Both the position numbers and the translations under genes were made by a program. Shown piece after piece: positions 46,686 to 58,143 of a DNA stretch of 64,000 nucleotides. The notes beneath the pieces are model-generated. The model searched no databases and had not been told where the DNA came from. It saw only the letters and a list, made by a program, of their open reading frames with translations. The DNA comes from Euryodendron excelsum (taxonomy: Eukaryota; Streptophyta; Magnoliopsida; Ericales; Pentaphylacaceae), in contig CM065389.1 of NCBI GenBank assembly GCA_033060915.1, forward strand, positions 21,538,501 through 21,602,500, written 5' to 3'. How positions within the stretch are numbered: position 1 is the stretch's first letter; each line of letters opens with the position of its first letter.

Positions 46686-48377
46686 GTGTATAGGCCACCT
46701 CCTTTAAAACCTATAGAGGATCCTTTGACCCAATTCATACAGGTGCAGCAAGCAACTAATGCTAGCCTTAATAAATCTATCGAAGAGTTAAAGACTTTGT
46801 TTACTCAATCACTAACCAAAGAGAAAGGCACATTCCCTGCACAACCATTACCCAACCCTAATTGGCAAGCTCATGGTGTAGAGATAAATCCAAATCCGCC
46901 AAATCATGAGCAAGTTCAAGCAGTAACCACCTTGAGGAGCGAAAAAGCTATAGATAAAACTATTCTAAGTAAAGAGTCCGCACCTAGGGAGGACACTAGC
47001 GAGAGAGTAGAAAAAACACTAGAAGAGGATAAAGATAATCCTAAAGAGGTAGTGGAGGAGTTAGGAAAGAAGCCTAGGGAAGATGAGTATAAGGACAAAT
47101 CTGCGGACATCGACAAAGAGGATTTGTCACGTGTTCCATTTCCTCATAGATTAGCCAAACTGAAGCAAGAACTAATAAATTCTGAAATTTATGAGGTATT
47201 CAAGCAAGTGAAAATCAATATTCCATTCCTAGATGCCATTAAGCAGATCCCTTCATACGTAAAGTTCTTAAAGGACTTGTGCACCATAAAGAGACGGCTT
47301 ACGGTGAGAGAAGCCTCTTTTCTAAACCAAGAAGCTAGAGAGGTTCTACAAGTAAATCTTCCCCCAAAATACAAGGACATTGGGAGTCCAACCATTCCAT
47401 GCATAATTGGAGATCATAGGGTTGATAATGCTTTGCTAGATCTAGGATCTAGTGTGAACTTGCTACCTTATTCTATTTATCAACAGTTAGGGTTAGGAGA
47501 GTTGAAACCTACTAGAATTACCCTTCAATTAGCCGATCGTTCGATTAAGATTCCTAGAGGCATGGTGGAAGATGTGCTTATCCAAGTGGACAAATTCTAC
47601 TTCCCGGTTGATTTTGTAGTGCTAGACACCGTGGGAAACTCAAATGAACATTCTCCTATCTCTGTCATTTTAGGTCGTCCTTTCCTAGCAACATCTAATG
47701 CTATTATTCGTTGTAGGGGCTAGGAGTTGAACTTATCCTTCGGAAACATGACTGTAGATATGAACATCTTCCATGCGGGTAAGAAACCGAGAGAGTGTGA
47801 AGACATCAGGGAGATTAGCATGATAGATATTCTAGTACAAGAACATTTTAATAGAGAATTCTTGATAGATCCACTTGAGAGAGCCTTAATTCAGAATGAG
47901 CAAATAGAGTATTTAGAAGAAACAGTGATAAATGAGGAGGCCGCAAAGTGCGTTCTTGCTATGTCTGTGAGTCATTGGACCCAATGTGTAGAGCCATTAG
48001 GGCTCAATGCTTGTAAACCTGAACTATCAGAAGTGAAAGCTCTTATTCCGGAGCGAAAGCCATTGCCATCTACTCTTAAATATATATTTTTAGGCGATGG
48101 TGAATCTTACCCAGTAGTGATATCTTCTAGCCTATCTGAAGGCCAAGAGGATCAATTAAAGAAAGTGCTTTTAAAGCACCGCAAAGCCATAGGGTGGTCA
48201 ATTGCTGATTTATATGATATTAGCCCATTAGTTTGCACACATAGCATATACTTAGAGAAAGAGGCTAAACCTGTTCGCCAAATACAAAGGCGATTGAACC
48301 CTAATATGAAAGAAGTAATTAGAGGAGAAGTTTTGAAAATTCTTAATACGGGTATTATTTACCCAAGTGGTCCCTAA
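46686..48377 (+). pseudogene. pol: Protease region of Athila-like element
   Basis: Aspartic protease that cuts the polyprotein. A charged linker rich in Glu and Lys (about 46920-47110) precedes the protease. The active-site block ALLDLGSSVNLLP lies near 47430-47468 with the catalytic Asp intact in the Asp-Leu-Gly form usual in Athila. The ILGRPFLAT block follows near 47668-47695. A TAG at 47721 breaks the frame, after which text in the same frame continues (LSFGNMTVDMNIFH) into the linker before RT. Near 48360-48377 a loss of about 30 nt removes the conserved stretch before VVPKKSG and shifts the frame. Confidence 0.9.
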
Positions 48378-49604
48378 AAAGTCTGGAGTAATAGTGGTGA
48401 AAAATGACAAAGATGAATTAGTACCAACTCGGATCCAGACAGGATGGCGCATGTGTATCGACTATAGACGTCTCAATGCCGTCACCACCAAAGACTATTT
48501 TCCATTACCATTCCTTGATCAAGTCATAGAGCGTGTGTCGGGTAAAGCTTATTATTGTTTTTTGAATGGGTACTCGGGCTACAATCAAATTGAAATAGCC
48601 CCAGAAGATCAAGATAAAACTACATTTACTTGTCCTTTTGGCACATATGCTTATAGAAGAATGCCTTTTGACCTGTGCAACACACCGGCCACTTTCCAAA
48701 GATGCATGATGAGCTTATTTAGTGATATGGTAGAAAGAATCTTGGAAGTTTTTATGGACGATTTTTCTGTTTATGGGAACACCTATGACCAATGCTTAGA
48801 AAATTTGGAAAAAGTTTTGAAAAGATGTAAGGAAACCAGTTTGGTCCTTAATTGGGAGAAGTGTCATTTATGGTGACACAAAGGATAGTATTAGGACACA
48901 TAATTTCAAATAAGGGGATAGAAATTAACAAAGCTAAGATTGATTTTATTCAGAACCTTCCACCCCCTACAAATGTTAAAGATGTCCGTTCATTTTTAGG
49001 GCACGCCGGGTTTTATTGGCGATTCATTCCAGGTTTTAGTGCTATTTCTCGTCCTATGTGTCATTTGTTATCCACGGATGTTCCATTTGAATGGACATCC
49101 CCTTGCCAACAAGCTTTTGACAAGCTAAAAGGGCTCTTGACCACTGCACCCATCATGCAAGCCCCCGATTGGTCTCTACCTTTCGAACTCATGTGTGATG
49201 CGAGTGACTTCGCTATAGGGGCGGTACTTGGTCAGAGAAAGGACAAGAAACCATATGCCATCTATTATGCTAGTAAAACTTTAAATGATGCACAAATGAA
49301 CTACACCACCACCGAGAAAGAGCTTCTTGCTGTGGTCTTTGTGTTTGATAAGTTTAGATCTTACTTAGTCAGCTCACTCGTTATAGTTTATACTGATCAT
49401 GCCGCACTTAAGTACTTGCTCACTAAGCTAGACGCTAAGCCACGATTAATTCGGTGGATTCTACTCCTTCAGGAGTTTCATATAGAAATTCGGGATAAAA
49501 AGGGGGTAGAAAACGTGGTAGCTGATCACTTGTCTCGCCTCCCTGTTGATGGCCAAGACGAAGACAAATCTCCCATTTCGGAACATTTTCCTGATGAATA
49601 AGTT
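48367..49604 (+). pseudogene. pol: Reverse transcriptase and RNase H of Athila-like element
   Basis: Copies element RNA into DNA. RT starts at VVPKKSG; GWRMCIDYRRLNAVT lies near 48443. The motif-A block reads FLNGYSGYNQI: the codon at 48565-48567 is AAT (Asn) where the catalytic Asp is expected. The FMDD block (48751-48762) is intact. A one-base loss near 48868 shifts the frame just after NWEKCH, and RT then continues at 48852-49601 ([13 protein letters not shown] near 48885). RNase H follows with its four acidic positions present: CDASD near 49192, TEKELLAVV near 49312, YTDHAALKY near 49390 and VVADHLSRL near 49516. A TAA at 49602 ends the frame. Confidence 0.93.
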
Positions 49605-50936
49605 TTCTCCATCCAGTCTGTGACTTATACTAATACCCCTTGGTTTGCGGATATAGCTAATTACTTGGCTTCAGGTAAGATTCCATTTCAATGGTCATCC
49701 AATGATAAAAAGAAATTTTTCCAAAATGTTAGAATTTTCATGTCGGATGACCCATACCTTTATAAGTATTGCTCTGATCAGGTGATTCGACGTTGTGTAC
49801 CTGATAATGAATTTCAATTCATAATTAGTTTTTGCTACTCATATGCTTGTGGTGGACATTTCTCCACCAAGAAAACAATTGCCAAAGTCCTCCAATGTGG
49901 ATTTTATTGGCCCACTATGTTTAAAGATGTCCATACTTTTTGTACTGCTTGTGATAGATGTCAAAGAATAGGTACTCTCACTAGAAGAAATATGATGCCC
50001 TTGAATCCCATAACGGTCATAGAAATATTTGATTGTTGGGACATCGACTTTATGGGACCATTTCCTAGTTCTTTTGAGCATTTATACATTTTAGTGGGTA
50101 TTGATTATGTATTTAAGTGGGTAGAAGCAGTAGCATCCCGTAAAAATGATCACTCAGTGGTGATTAAATTTCTAAAAGAAAACATCTTTTCCAGATTTGG
50201 GATGCCGCGTGCTATTATAAGTGATGGTGGAATCCACTTCTATAATAGACCCGTTGGAGTCCTGATGCGCAGATATGGTGTGCTCCATAAAGTCGGAATG
50301 CCCTACCATCCACAAACTAGTGGCCAAGTTGAACTCGCCAATAGGGAAATAAAACATATTTTAGAAAAAATTGTGAACCCCAACCGCAAAGATTGGTCTT
50401 TAAGGTTAATGGATGCACTCTGGGCGTACCGGACTGCATATAAAACACAGTTAGGCATGTCACCCTATCGGCTCGTTTATGGCAAAGCCTGCCATTTACC
50501 CGTTGAGGTTCAACACAAAGCTTATTGAGTCATTAGGCAAATGAATGAAAACCCCGAAGACGCTAGACATCATCGAAAACTTCAACTCTCAGAGTTAGAT
50601 GAAATACGTAATGATGCATATGAAAATGCGCGAATTTCTAAGGCAAAAATGAAAGTTCTTCACGACCACCATATTTCTCGAAAATCTTTTGACATTGGTC
50701 AAAAAGTCCTTCTATACAATACTCGGTTACATTTGTTTCCCGAAAAGTTAGGCAATAAATGGTCGGGACCTTATATAGTGAAGGCTGTCCACAAGAATGG
50801 GGCCATTGAAATTCGAAACCCCACAAATGACAATCAATTCACAGTCAATGGTCATCGTTTAAAACTGTATGTTGAGAATTTTATGGCAGAAATAGAGACA
50901 TTACGTCTCGAAGATCCTCCTCCATTAGAGTAATAT
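49605..50936 (+). pseudogene. pol: Integrase of Athila-like element
   Basis: Inserts the DNA copy. The zinc-binding part reads [10 protein letters not shown]...CTACDRCQ (about 49831-49965): the second His and both Cys are present, but the first His of the HHCC set is Tyr, a C-to-T type change. The core keeps [11 protein letters not shown] (about 50042), IISDGGIHF (about 50213) and [11 protein letters not shown] (about 50318), giving D, D and E. The GPY-type C-terminal module NKWSGPYIVK is near 50755-50785. A TGA at 50526 replaces a Trp codon. The frame is otherwise continuous from 49605 to the stop at 50934. Confidence 0.93.
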
Positions 50937-51068
50937 CTAGAGAGGTAATTGTGTATACTAGTGTTGTTGTATTTGTTTTTCTATTTTTGTAATGACTAGT
51001 GTGCCTTTCATCACTACGTGTGTGGCCTTCTTTTTCCTCTTGCGTTCATTGAGGGCAATGTGCAAATT

Positions 51069-51092
51069 AAGTTGGGGGGGGAGGGGGGGGAG
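51069..51092 (+). other. Second polypurine-like tract, just after pol
   Basis: TTAAGTTGGGGGGGGAGGGG and further G lie about 130 bp after the integrase stop, preceded by 'gagggcaatgtgcaaa'. Its G-rich core resembles the true polypurine tract beside the 3' LTR (56042-56052). The two extra ORFs lie between the two tracts. Confidence 0.55.
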
Positions 51093-51149
51093 ATCATTCT
51101 TGTGACGAATTGCACACTATGTTTTTCACCAAAAAAAAAATGAAAATAC

Positions 51150-51520
51150 TGGCCGTCCGAACGCCCATTGGGGCTCGTCCGGAATCCTTTCGCGCCGTAG
51201 AAAAATTTTTGAACAAGTTTATGCAACGCCACTGGCCGTCCGAACGCCTCACAACACTTAGAAAAAATTATGAGTTCGAGTTGCAAGGCTACTAGCCGTC
51301 CGGACGCCCTGTTCGGACGCACTTCATGCCTTAGAAAAAATTTTAAGTCGATTGTGACAAGCTCACTGGCCGTCCGGACGCCCCTTATAGACCGTCTGAA
51401 CGCATGACCCCTGTCCGGACGCCCTTATTTTCCCATCCAGACGCCCATATTTAAGTTGAACGGCACCATTTTGGACCCCGTCCGGACGCCCTCTAAGGGG
51501 CCATCCGAACGCCCTTGCGT
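51150..51520 (+). repeat. CpG-rich degenerate repeats with GGCCGTCCGGACGCCC core
   Basis: The core or a close variant occurs near 51151, 51234, 51294 and 51368 (spacings of 83, 60 and 74 bp). Further TCCGGACGCCC or CCGAACGCCC copies run to about 51518. Several units share a 'ttagaaaaaatttt' spacer. TCCGGA is itself palindromic. The tract is far richer in CpG than the rest of the element. Confidence 0.75.
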
Positions 51521-51807
51521 TTTTATAAAACCTCTGGATTTCTCCGTTTTGTCTCATTCACACACCACAAAATTCCTGTTTTAGAGAGAGAGAGAGCGTC
51601 TGGACGAGGCGACGAAGTCCTGCCAGTTTGAAGAGTCGTGACCCTTCGATTTGGCGCCTTTTCGTCTTCCAAGGTAACTACGCAACCTCTCCTATCCCTT
51701 TTCAAATAGTTTTCTTTAATATTTATGCTTAGTTAGGATTGGGATTCGCATTATAATTGTGATTCTGTGGTGGTGTTTGCTGCGATTTGTTTTGTGAATT
51801 TATTTTG
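51521..51807 (+). other. Spacer before extra ORF 1, with splice-donor-like site
   Basis: A GAGA-rich run lies at 51580-51596. AAGGTAACT at about 51669-51677 matches a strong splice donor. The first ORF starts 130 bp later after a T-rich stretch. A spliced subgenomic RNA for the downstream ORFs is possible but not shown. Confidence 0.35.
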
Positions 51808-52962
51808 ATGGCACCGAAAGGAAGTAAAAATTCCTCGAAAAAATCTTTGGCCATAGAACCCTTTGAAGCCGACCATTCTTCAGCCTATGACCCAGAAATT
51901 TTCATTGGTCATCAACCCTATTTGGACTTTAGGAAAACTTGGGCGAGTAAGGCCGCAGCCGTAGAGAGAAACACAGAACTGTGGAATTTTGGGGGTGGGT
52001 TTGCTTTAGAAGCCGAATTTGAGAGGCAGGGTTGGAATGATCTAGCCGCCTATAGGAGGAAATACATTTTAACCCTTTGTGCGGAACTTATGACTAATAT
52101 TCGAGTGGTGGACAAAGATGAGGGTCATGAGAGGCTAGTGACTTAGGTGAGAGGGACAGACATAGTAATTACCCCGGCCACCTTTTGTCGTCATTATGGA
52201 CTTAGGCGTGAACCTAACGCCGAGTTTTGCCATGGGGTTGGGACTCCGAGCCTCACTGAGATGGCACAATAAATTTTAGAAGATGATCAACCTTGGGTTG
52301 AGGGGAAGACCCAATGTGAAAAAAAGTTTTAAAACTAAGGTACCTTCCACTTTTTCTCTTCTCATGCCATAGTTTATTACCCCAAGCCCGTTATTCTCAG
52401 GTCAGCCTAGCCCGAGCCCAGATAATGTGGGCCATTGGAACCCAAAAGACCATAGACTTGCCGACGTATATGTTCTTCTAGCTTTATCATGATGCCACCA
52501 ATATCACCCGAGAGGACAACATTCCATTTGTGTGTATGCTTACCTCCCTGATCCTTGAGTCTGATGTCTATTCACCTTCATTTTTTTCACGAAAAACTTC
52601 CATGCGTGCCATCAATATGACTTCTATTCACAAGTCTGAAGCACAATATAGGAGTCACAAGAAGAAGAGGGCCGAGGATGACGATGAAGAGGGAGAAGGA
52701 GGACCATCGGCTGAGGGAAGTGGCCGTGCTGGGCAGTCTTCATTGGATAAGGTAGTAGAGATGTTGGAGTTGTAGGCACTTACGCAATAACACCACACCC
52801 AGCTTTTGGAGGCTCAAACTAATGCCTTTGGGACTTTTCAGATGAAGGTTTATGGCTGTTTTGATCAGATTGACAAGGAGTAGAAGCGGCATAGCCAGGC
52901 TATTGAAGAGCTACAGAGAGAGATTTCCCGTTTGGTGTGGGATCCATCCACTGATATGTAGT
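51808..52962 (+). pseudogene. Extra ORF 1 of Athila-like element, broken
   Basis: It starts MAPKGSKNSSKKS at 51808 and runs to a TAG at 52144, then continues in frame with ATFCRHYGLRREPNAEF. After a frameshift it resumes near 52418 with MWAIGTQKTIDLPTYMF, then LTSLILESDVYSPSF, a basic/acidic stretch (KKKRAEDDDEEGEGG near 52660) and a coiled-coil-like end (AIEELQREISRLV near 52898). The central text resembles the plant 'putative transposon protein' family often found downstream of, or near, Athila pol. It sits where Athila-type elements may carry an env-like ORF, but I see no signal peptide or membrane anchor. Function unknown. Confidence 0.65.
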
Positions 52963-53183
52963 GGATAGTGTTTACTTGAGTTTAGATCATGAGCATTCTG
53001 GATTATTGTATAACTGATCTAAAACTTTTCTGTCTTTTCTGTTTGGATGTTATGTTTATGTTTATGAGTTTAGATTGTGCGTCACATTGTGGCGGTCTAA
53101 AACGCTATTTTAGTTAGAACTGTTTGTGTTAGTTTTTGTTTATTTATTTATGTTAATGGAGCACTGTTATCTTAATTTATGTT

Positions 53184-54236
53184 ATGTCATTCCTTTTAGT
53201 TATTGTATTTTGTTTATTCATTTTTATAAGTTTTCTTAAAAACAGGACAAATAAATCAATCTCTATAATCATGTCACTTAAAAGGAGTAAAAACGAATCA
53301 CAACAAGGAATCAAACAGTTCGCTAACTCTCGAGAGAGGGATATGTACCTGAACTCGTTTCAGGGGCGACAAGTGTTGATTGAACGTCAAGTGCAACTTT
53401 CAGATTTTGCTGACAGGTCTTTGAAATCTACATTCAGACAGAGAGGTTGGCTTCTGATGTTAACGAGAGAAGGCCCGGTGAACATTGACTTGGTACGAGA
53501 ATTTTATGCTTATTTGAGAGTGTCTGAGAAACCCGAGCTCTCCATTCAATCCAAAGTGAGAGGACACGTGATCTCTATTACAGCGAATGATATTTGTGAA
53601 CTTCTAACCTTGCCCCGGGTTCCGAGGCCAGATTTTAAGCTATTTGAAGGAAATTCACCTCCCATTGATGTGTTTTGTGCGAAATTACAGAAAATACCAT
53701 CAGTGGGTCATCATTTAATTATATTCGTGTCGTCTTTAAAAAGGGAGTACCGGTTATTGAATTTGATTCTTTTCTCAAATATTCTCCCTGAGGTGGATTC
53801 GGGTGTTGTAGTAGATCACTATAGGTGTTTTTGGCTGTACATTATCGGTAAAGGGTATATTATTGATCTGCTTACTATGATGCTGACTGTTATGAGGGAA
53901 GCACGCTATTCGTCTGGCGGATTACCCTATGGGTTGTTCATTACCCAACTTTTGGAGCAAGTTGGAGTGCCTACATTGCCATCAGACACCATTGCACATT
54001 GGGGACATCCGTTATCCGATTTGGATGATTTGAGTACCCGAGCGCTTCAACAGAGTGACTTACCCACCTTGATTCCACGACAGCAACAGCCTGCCATGTC
54101 AACTCCATTCGCAACGATTGAATCCCTGCAAAGGCAAATTTCTAAGTTGAAGGCGGAGGTGGATTCTCTAATGAGTCACGCTTCGGTGGCCTCGCCTTCA
54201 AAGGCTCCAGAGCATGGTCCTACCCGATTATCTTAG
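53184..54236 (+). CDS. Extra ORF 2 of Athila-like element (350 codons, intact)
   Basis: The longest unbroken frame in the window. Residues 1-18 are strongly hydrophobic (MSFLLVIVFCLFIFISFL) and followed by KNR, which could be a signal anchor. The second Met (residue 30, at 53271) starts a basic soluble N-terminus, MSLKRSKNES, and is an equally good start; the hydrophobic part may just be T-rich leader. The middle (REFYAYLRV near residue 112, ANDICELLTLPRVPRPDFKL near 139-158) fits the same plant transposon-protein family as extra ORF 1, at low similarity. A coiled coil (IESLQRQISKLKAEVDSL, about 312-329) and a Ser/Pro-rich tail end it. That it stays open while all of gag-pol is broken is notable. 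Function unknown. Confidence 0.7.
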   Translation: MSFLLVIVFCLFIFISFLKNRTNKSISIIMSLKRSKNESQQGIKQFANSRERDMYLNSFQGRQVLIERQVQLSDFADRSLKSTFRQRGWLLMLTREGPVNIDLVREFYAYLRVSEKPELSIQSKVRGHVISITANDICELLTLPRVPRPDFKLFEGNSPPIDVFCAKLQKIPSVGHHLIIFVSSLKREYRLLNLILFSNILPEVDSGVVVDHYRCFWLYIIGKGYIIDLLTMMLTVMREARYSSGGLPYGLFITQLLEQVGVPTLPSDTIAHWGHPLSDLDDLSTRALQQSDLPTLIPRQQQPAMSTPFATIESLQRQISKLKAEVDSLMSHASVASPSKAPEHGPTRLS

Positions 54237-56041
54237 AGTTCTTGGGGAAAGCTTGATTTAGTAGTTGTACAGTTAGTAGTATTCTATTTTCTTTAAGGAT
54301 ATTATTTTTTTTCTTTTTCCTTGTTTTGCTTTATTTCTATTTTCTTTGGGTACTCTATTTCTTTTGAAAAAAAAAACAAAACAAAACAAAACAAAATAAA
54401 AAAAAATATATACTTTGTTATGCCTTGCTGACCAGTTACAGGTGTGCTCACATTGATTCGCCTTTGGAGACCGGAACTGAGTTGGTAAGAGTTGAGTAGC
54501 ATATGGTTCATCGATCATGGTTGGTATCTTCAGCACTTCCATTTATGTTTTTATTGCTTAGCGTTATTCATGTTAGGAGTGTTGAAAATGTTTTTTTTTA
54601 GAACCATATTTATGTTCATGTCAATACAATCTTGGAATTGAGAATGATTGGAGGCATTCATTGGACTAAACTTGAGCTTAATTGTCGAGTCAACTTTTTA
54701 CAATGATGAATTCCAAGCTTTTGCCATGAAAGCATTACATGAGAAAGATTACATCATTATGCATTGTCGTGTTATATGATTTCTTGGGTTGATGATTTTG
54801 TGTATTTTTCATCCTTAAATAGTGGAGATTGTACCCTGTGAGTTTTAGAGCCAATTTATCTAATTTTCGGAGTGGATTTACATTTACTCGAGGATACTTC
54901 TTTCATTTTCTATTCTTTCAATAGTTTCATTACACTTGATTTTGATTCATAAGTTTGGCAGTGATTGAGATTATTGACACTTATACTCTGTTGAATTTCA
55001 AACTTAATATACTTCGGATACGTTTTGAGGTCATTATATTCTTCTTAGACACATAATTTCTAGATTCTGTCTCTTGAGCCTTGTATATATCATCCTTGAT
55101 AGAACCAAATTATTGTTGAAATGTTTCCTATAAAAGAGATGTGATTTTGGTGCCAGTGAAGAGCTTGAAAAGAAGGGGATGATACATTTGTAGTGCAATG
55201 AAAAAAAAACAGAAAAAAAGATTGAAGAAAAAAAAATCGGGAAAAAGAAAAAGATGACAAGGAAGGAAAGAATGAAAAAAAAATGAGAAGCATTATCATA
55301 TGAATTGGGAGTTGAAAGCATGGTTTTAGTGATTATTGGATGCCTTAAGCATCAATGTTTGGAGTAGTTTATTCTTTCTCTCTCTTTACATTTTTCTTCT
55401 TTATACAGACGATTGTAGTTGATCCGAAGTATCTATAAGTTGAAAATTCTTTTGAGTATAAGTATCCTTGTCAATTTCTTGATTATTACTTTGATGGTGG
55501 ATATTCTTTCATGAAGCTATGTCAAGTCCTATACACTTACGTTTTGGCGGTTTTTGTTTTTGGATTGCTCTTATTGTATGATTTATACAACTACTCTTAT
55601 GACGAGCTTTCCATTGAGAGACCCATGTGTTCATATTTTTGTAAGTGTATGCCTTGTGAGCATTTGAATCAAAGCGTGAAGGATGTGGGTGCGTGAAATT
55701 GATACACTTGAGTTATACTGCATGGTTAATGCATTATAATGTGCATCTTTCTTGTAACTTTCATGTCTTAACCTTGCATGACTCATGTTAAAAGTTGAGT
55801 TGAGAATTACCTTGGGTAAGTTCTCTTATGCCTTAATTTTTCTTTCTACCACTGATTATTTGAAATGAACTGATGTTTGTGGGTATCATCACTGCAAGCC
55901 CTCACAAGACATCACTTGTCCACTAGAGGTAACCTAGGGGTTTAAAAACTTGATGCATAGGCTAAATGCATTCGTGACTTCTACGAAAGTGAAGATTATG
56001 TTTTTGGTTTTAGTATTTTTCCAGGGACTAGAAAAAATCTA
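54237..56041 (+). other. 3' untranslated region of Athila-like element
   Basis: About 1.8 kb without coding potential. It includes an AAAAC microsatellite-like run (54366-54410) and a purine-rich stretch (55198-55290). Frames on the minus strand over these runs are compositional. A copy of 'tattctttcatgaagctatg'-type sequence near 55500 has no recognised role. Confidence 0.65.
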
Positions 56042-56052
56042 GTTGGGGGGTG
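56042..56052 (+). other. Polypurine tract of Athila-like element
   Basis: GTTGGGGGGTG lies directly before the 3' LTR start at 56053, the place required for priming plus-strand synthesis. Confidence 0.8.
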
Positions 56053-57474
56053 TGATTGTGCTTCAAAAGTGCAATTATAATGCCTTAATTAGTACTTTGT
56101 TAGTATTAGTTTATAAGTACATATGTCTTTTTAGTTATGTTTTGATATTAATTGAGTTTATAATGTTTTATGTAGATTTTGAGCTTAAATAGAGTGATTT
56201 CGAACGCAATTTGATCATTAGTTTCAAGAGGTTGCTGGCAAGGTACAAGCTGCCGAAGCTGTGGTACAAGTTACTGAAGCACGCAGAGCTGGAACTTTGG
56301 AGGCTCATATCTCGCGAATCAGGAAGGCTATTCAGGCCCATAATATGTCGATTTTATATAACTTTTTGAAACCTATAACTTTCATGAAGTGACCCAGCCC
56401 ATCGGAGCACTCTGTAGAAGTCGTCCGTACGACTGAAGACAAGATATATAGATTAATACACTTTTCAGTTGGATATAGATTAGGAGGTAGTAGAATAGGT
56501 TTAAGAGTTCTATGTTCTGAAGGGGAAGAAGATTTCTTCTAGGGTTTGGAAGGAGGAATCATCCAATCCTTTGGAGGCTACGAATCTTTTCATCTTTCAA
56601 GTGAGCATCTTTAATCTTTAGTGTTATTTCTTGTTTTTATTGTAAATTTTAGACTATATTGCTTTAATACAGCGTTTTATTTCCTCAGTTATTATTTTCC
56701 TTTTTGCAATCTTTATCATGTTTTTCAGTAGCTAAATCTGTTCTTGGTATGGGTTGAGAAAGTAACTAGATTACAAGTAGAGATTCAAGATAGTATTCAT
56801 TTTACAAGATTTTAAGAACTTGGATCAAGATTCATTTGCTTGCCCAGGAATATCTTTGAAAACAATATTCTTGATCATATCTAGCCATGTATGTATAGAC
56901 TGATTTGTAAGTAGGAATACGTATACCTAGAATTTCTGATAAGGATATTGATTATAACTGAATATATATTCCTATTAAGAGTACTTTAGAAATCTACTGT
57001 TCTTGATTAAGCTTTAAACATACTTTGTAAACAGGTTTATAAACTGGGACAGGTATGAATGGGACCCTGGTATGAACACTAGTAAATAACTGAATATCAA
57101 CTCTAAAAGGGTAATCGAATCTTGAAGTTCGTTAATCAAACTATCTTGGGAACCTACCTGTAGGCCTATTACTGGATCAAACCCTGCCAAGACCTTTTTA
57201 TAATATTTGAATACAATCCTAAAATTAGTTTAATTTTATTTTCGGATAATTTAGATCAATCCTCGTCAACAATTGATTTTTATTTTCTCTTTGAAAGTTT
57301 TTCTGCAATTTTAATTGATTTTGAGTTCATTATAATTTTGCCCTGATTGCAGACCTTATTTATAAAATTTATTTCTTGTGTTCCTTGTGGATCGACCTCG
57401 GGCTTACCGAGATATTATTACTGCATCGTAACCGTATACTGGCAGATATAAATTGCATTATTTAGGAGCGATCA
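56053..57474 (+). mobile_element. 3' LTR of Athila-like element (1,422 bp)
   Basis: Begins TGATTGTGCT and ends GAGCGATCA, followed by the duplicated GATCC. It has the extra 18 bp near 57034-57051. Confidence 0.95.
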
Positions 57475-57479
57475 GATCC

Positions 57480-58143
57480 TGTGACATAGGGGGTTTACTG
57501 GCAATTCTCAATGTTGACTTGTTTACTAGTGTTTTCGTAACTCTAACGGTTACGATGTTTACAAGTGTTTCTACCACTCTAACGATTCGCGTTCATTTCG
57601 GAGACTGCCTGATCTCGAAAAGCTGCTAGGCGGACTTATCGTCCAAGGAATCAACTTTCTCGAAAGACATGTTGAATAACGGATATTCTTCTTTAGCAGG
57701 CTAGTTAGCGCTAAAGGTGGACTGTTCTACCATCTCGGAGACTTGGGTTCTGCCCCGGTCGACGGGTTTGAAGGGACTTACCGTTCCGAAGAGTTTTCTC
57801 AAAAAACGTGCTAAATTGGATGGTCTTGTCGCTTGAGGGTTTAACTTTCTTGAAAGGCATGCCCGATTTGATTTAAATTGGAATTGGAGTTACAATTAAA
57901 TTTGAGATTGATATAGGGACTTACCATCTCTAAGAAGACGCGCCAATTGGATTTGGACCTAATGATGACACAAGGGTATTTTGGTCATTTTGCCTCTATT
58001 GTGCCCGTTGGACCCGCAAAGCGATTGATTGATTAAATTAAGTTTTGAAAGTTTATTTGGACTTTGAATATGTCTGTGTTAATTTGAATGTGAGTCCGGA
58101 CAAACCAGTGATTGCCGAGCGGGCAAAAATGAGGTGCTTCTAA
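57480..58143 (-). mobile_element. 3' LTR of element E, proximal (U3) piece
   Basis: Reads on the minus strand from TTAGAAGCACC at 58143 (TGTAAGCACC in other copies) through the 'gcccgctcggcaatc' and GAAGA/GGTAAGTCCC blocks to 57480, matching C 11019-11660. With 39422-43570 it makes an LTR of about 4.8 kb. It is joined directly to the polypurine tract and internal region of E, so this is the 3' LTR. Confidence 0.9.

Larger units (their letters stand above)
43571..57474 (+). mobile_element. Athila-like LTR retrotransposon, structurally complete (13.9 kb)
   Basis: LTRs at 43571-44980 and 56053-57474, a primer-binding site, gag, protease, RT, RNase H, integrase, two extra ORFs, a long 3' untranslated region and a polypurine tract, bounded by a perfect 5-bp duplication. 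The order of domains and the primer site place it in the Athila lineage of Ty3/gypsy. All pol-type reading frames are broken, so it cannot move on its own. It lies inside the 3' LTR of E and is younger than E. Confidence 0.95.

Noticed and set aside
51014..51705. Minus-strand frames with RPDG-type repeats
   Set aside because: They are read from the CpG-rich repeat cluster and its flank, on the strand opposite to the element, with no domain.
55034..55321. Minus-strand Phe/Ser-rich frames in the Athila-like 3' UTR
   Set aside because: They lie over an A/G-rich low-complexity run and show no conserved pattern.
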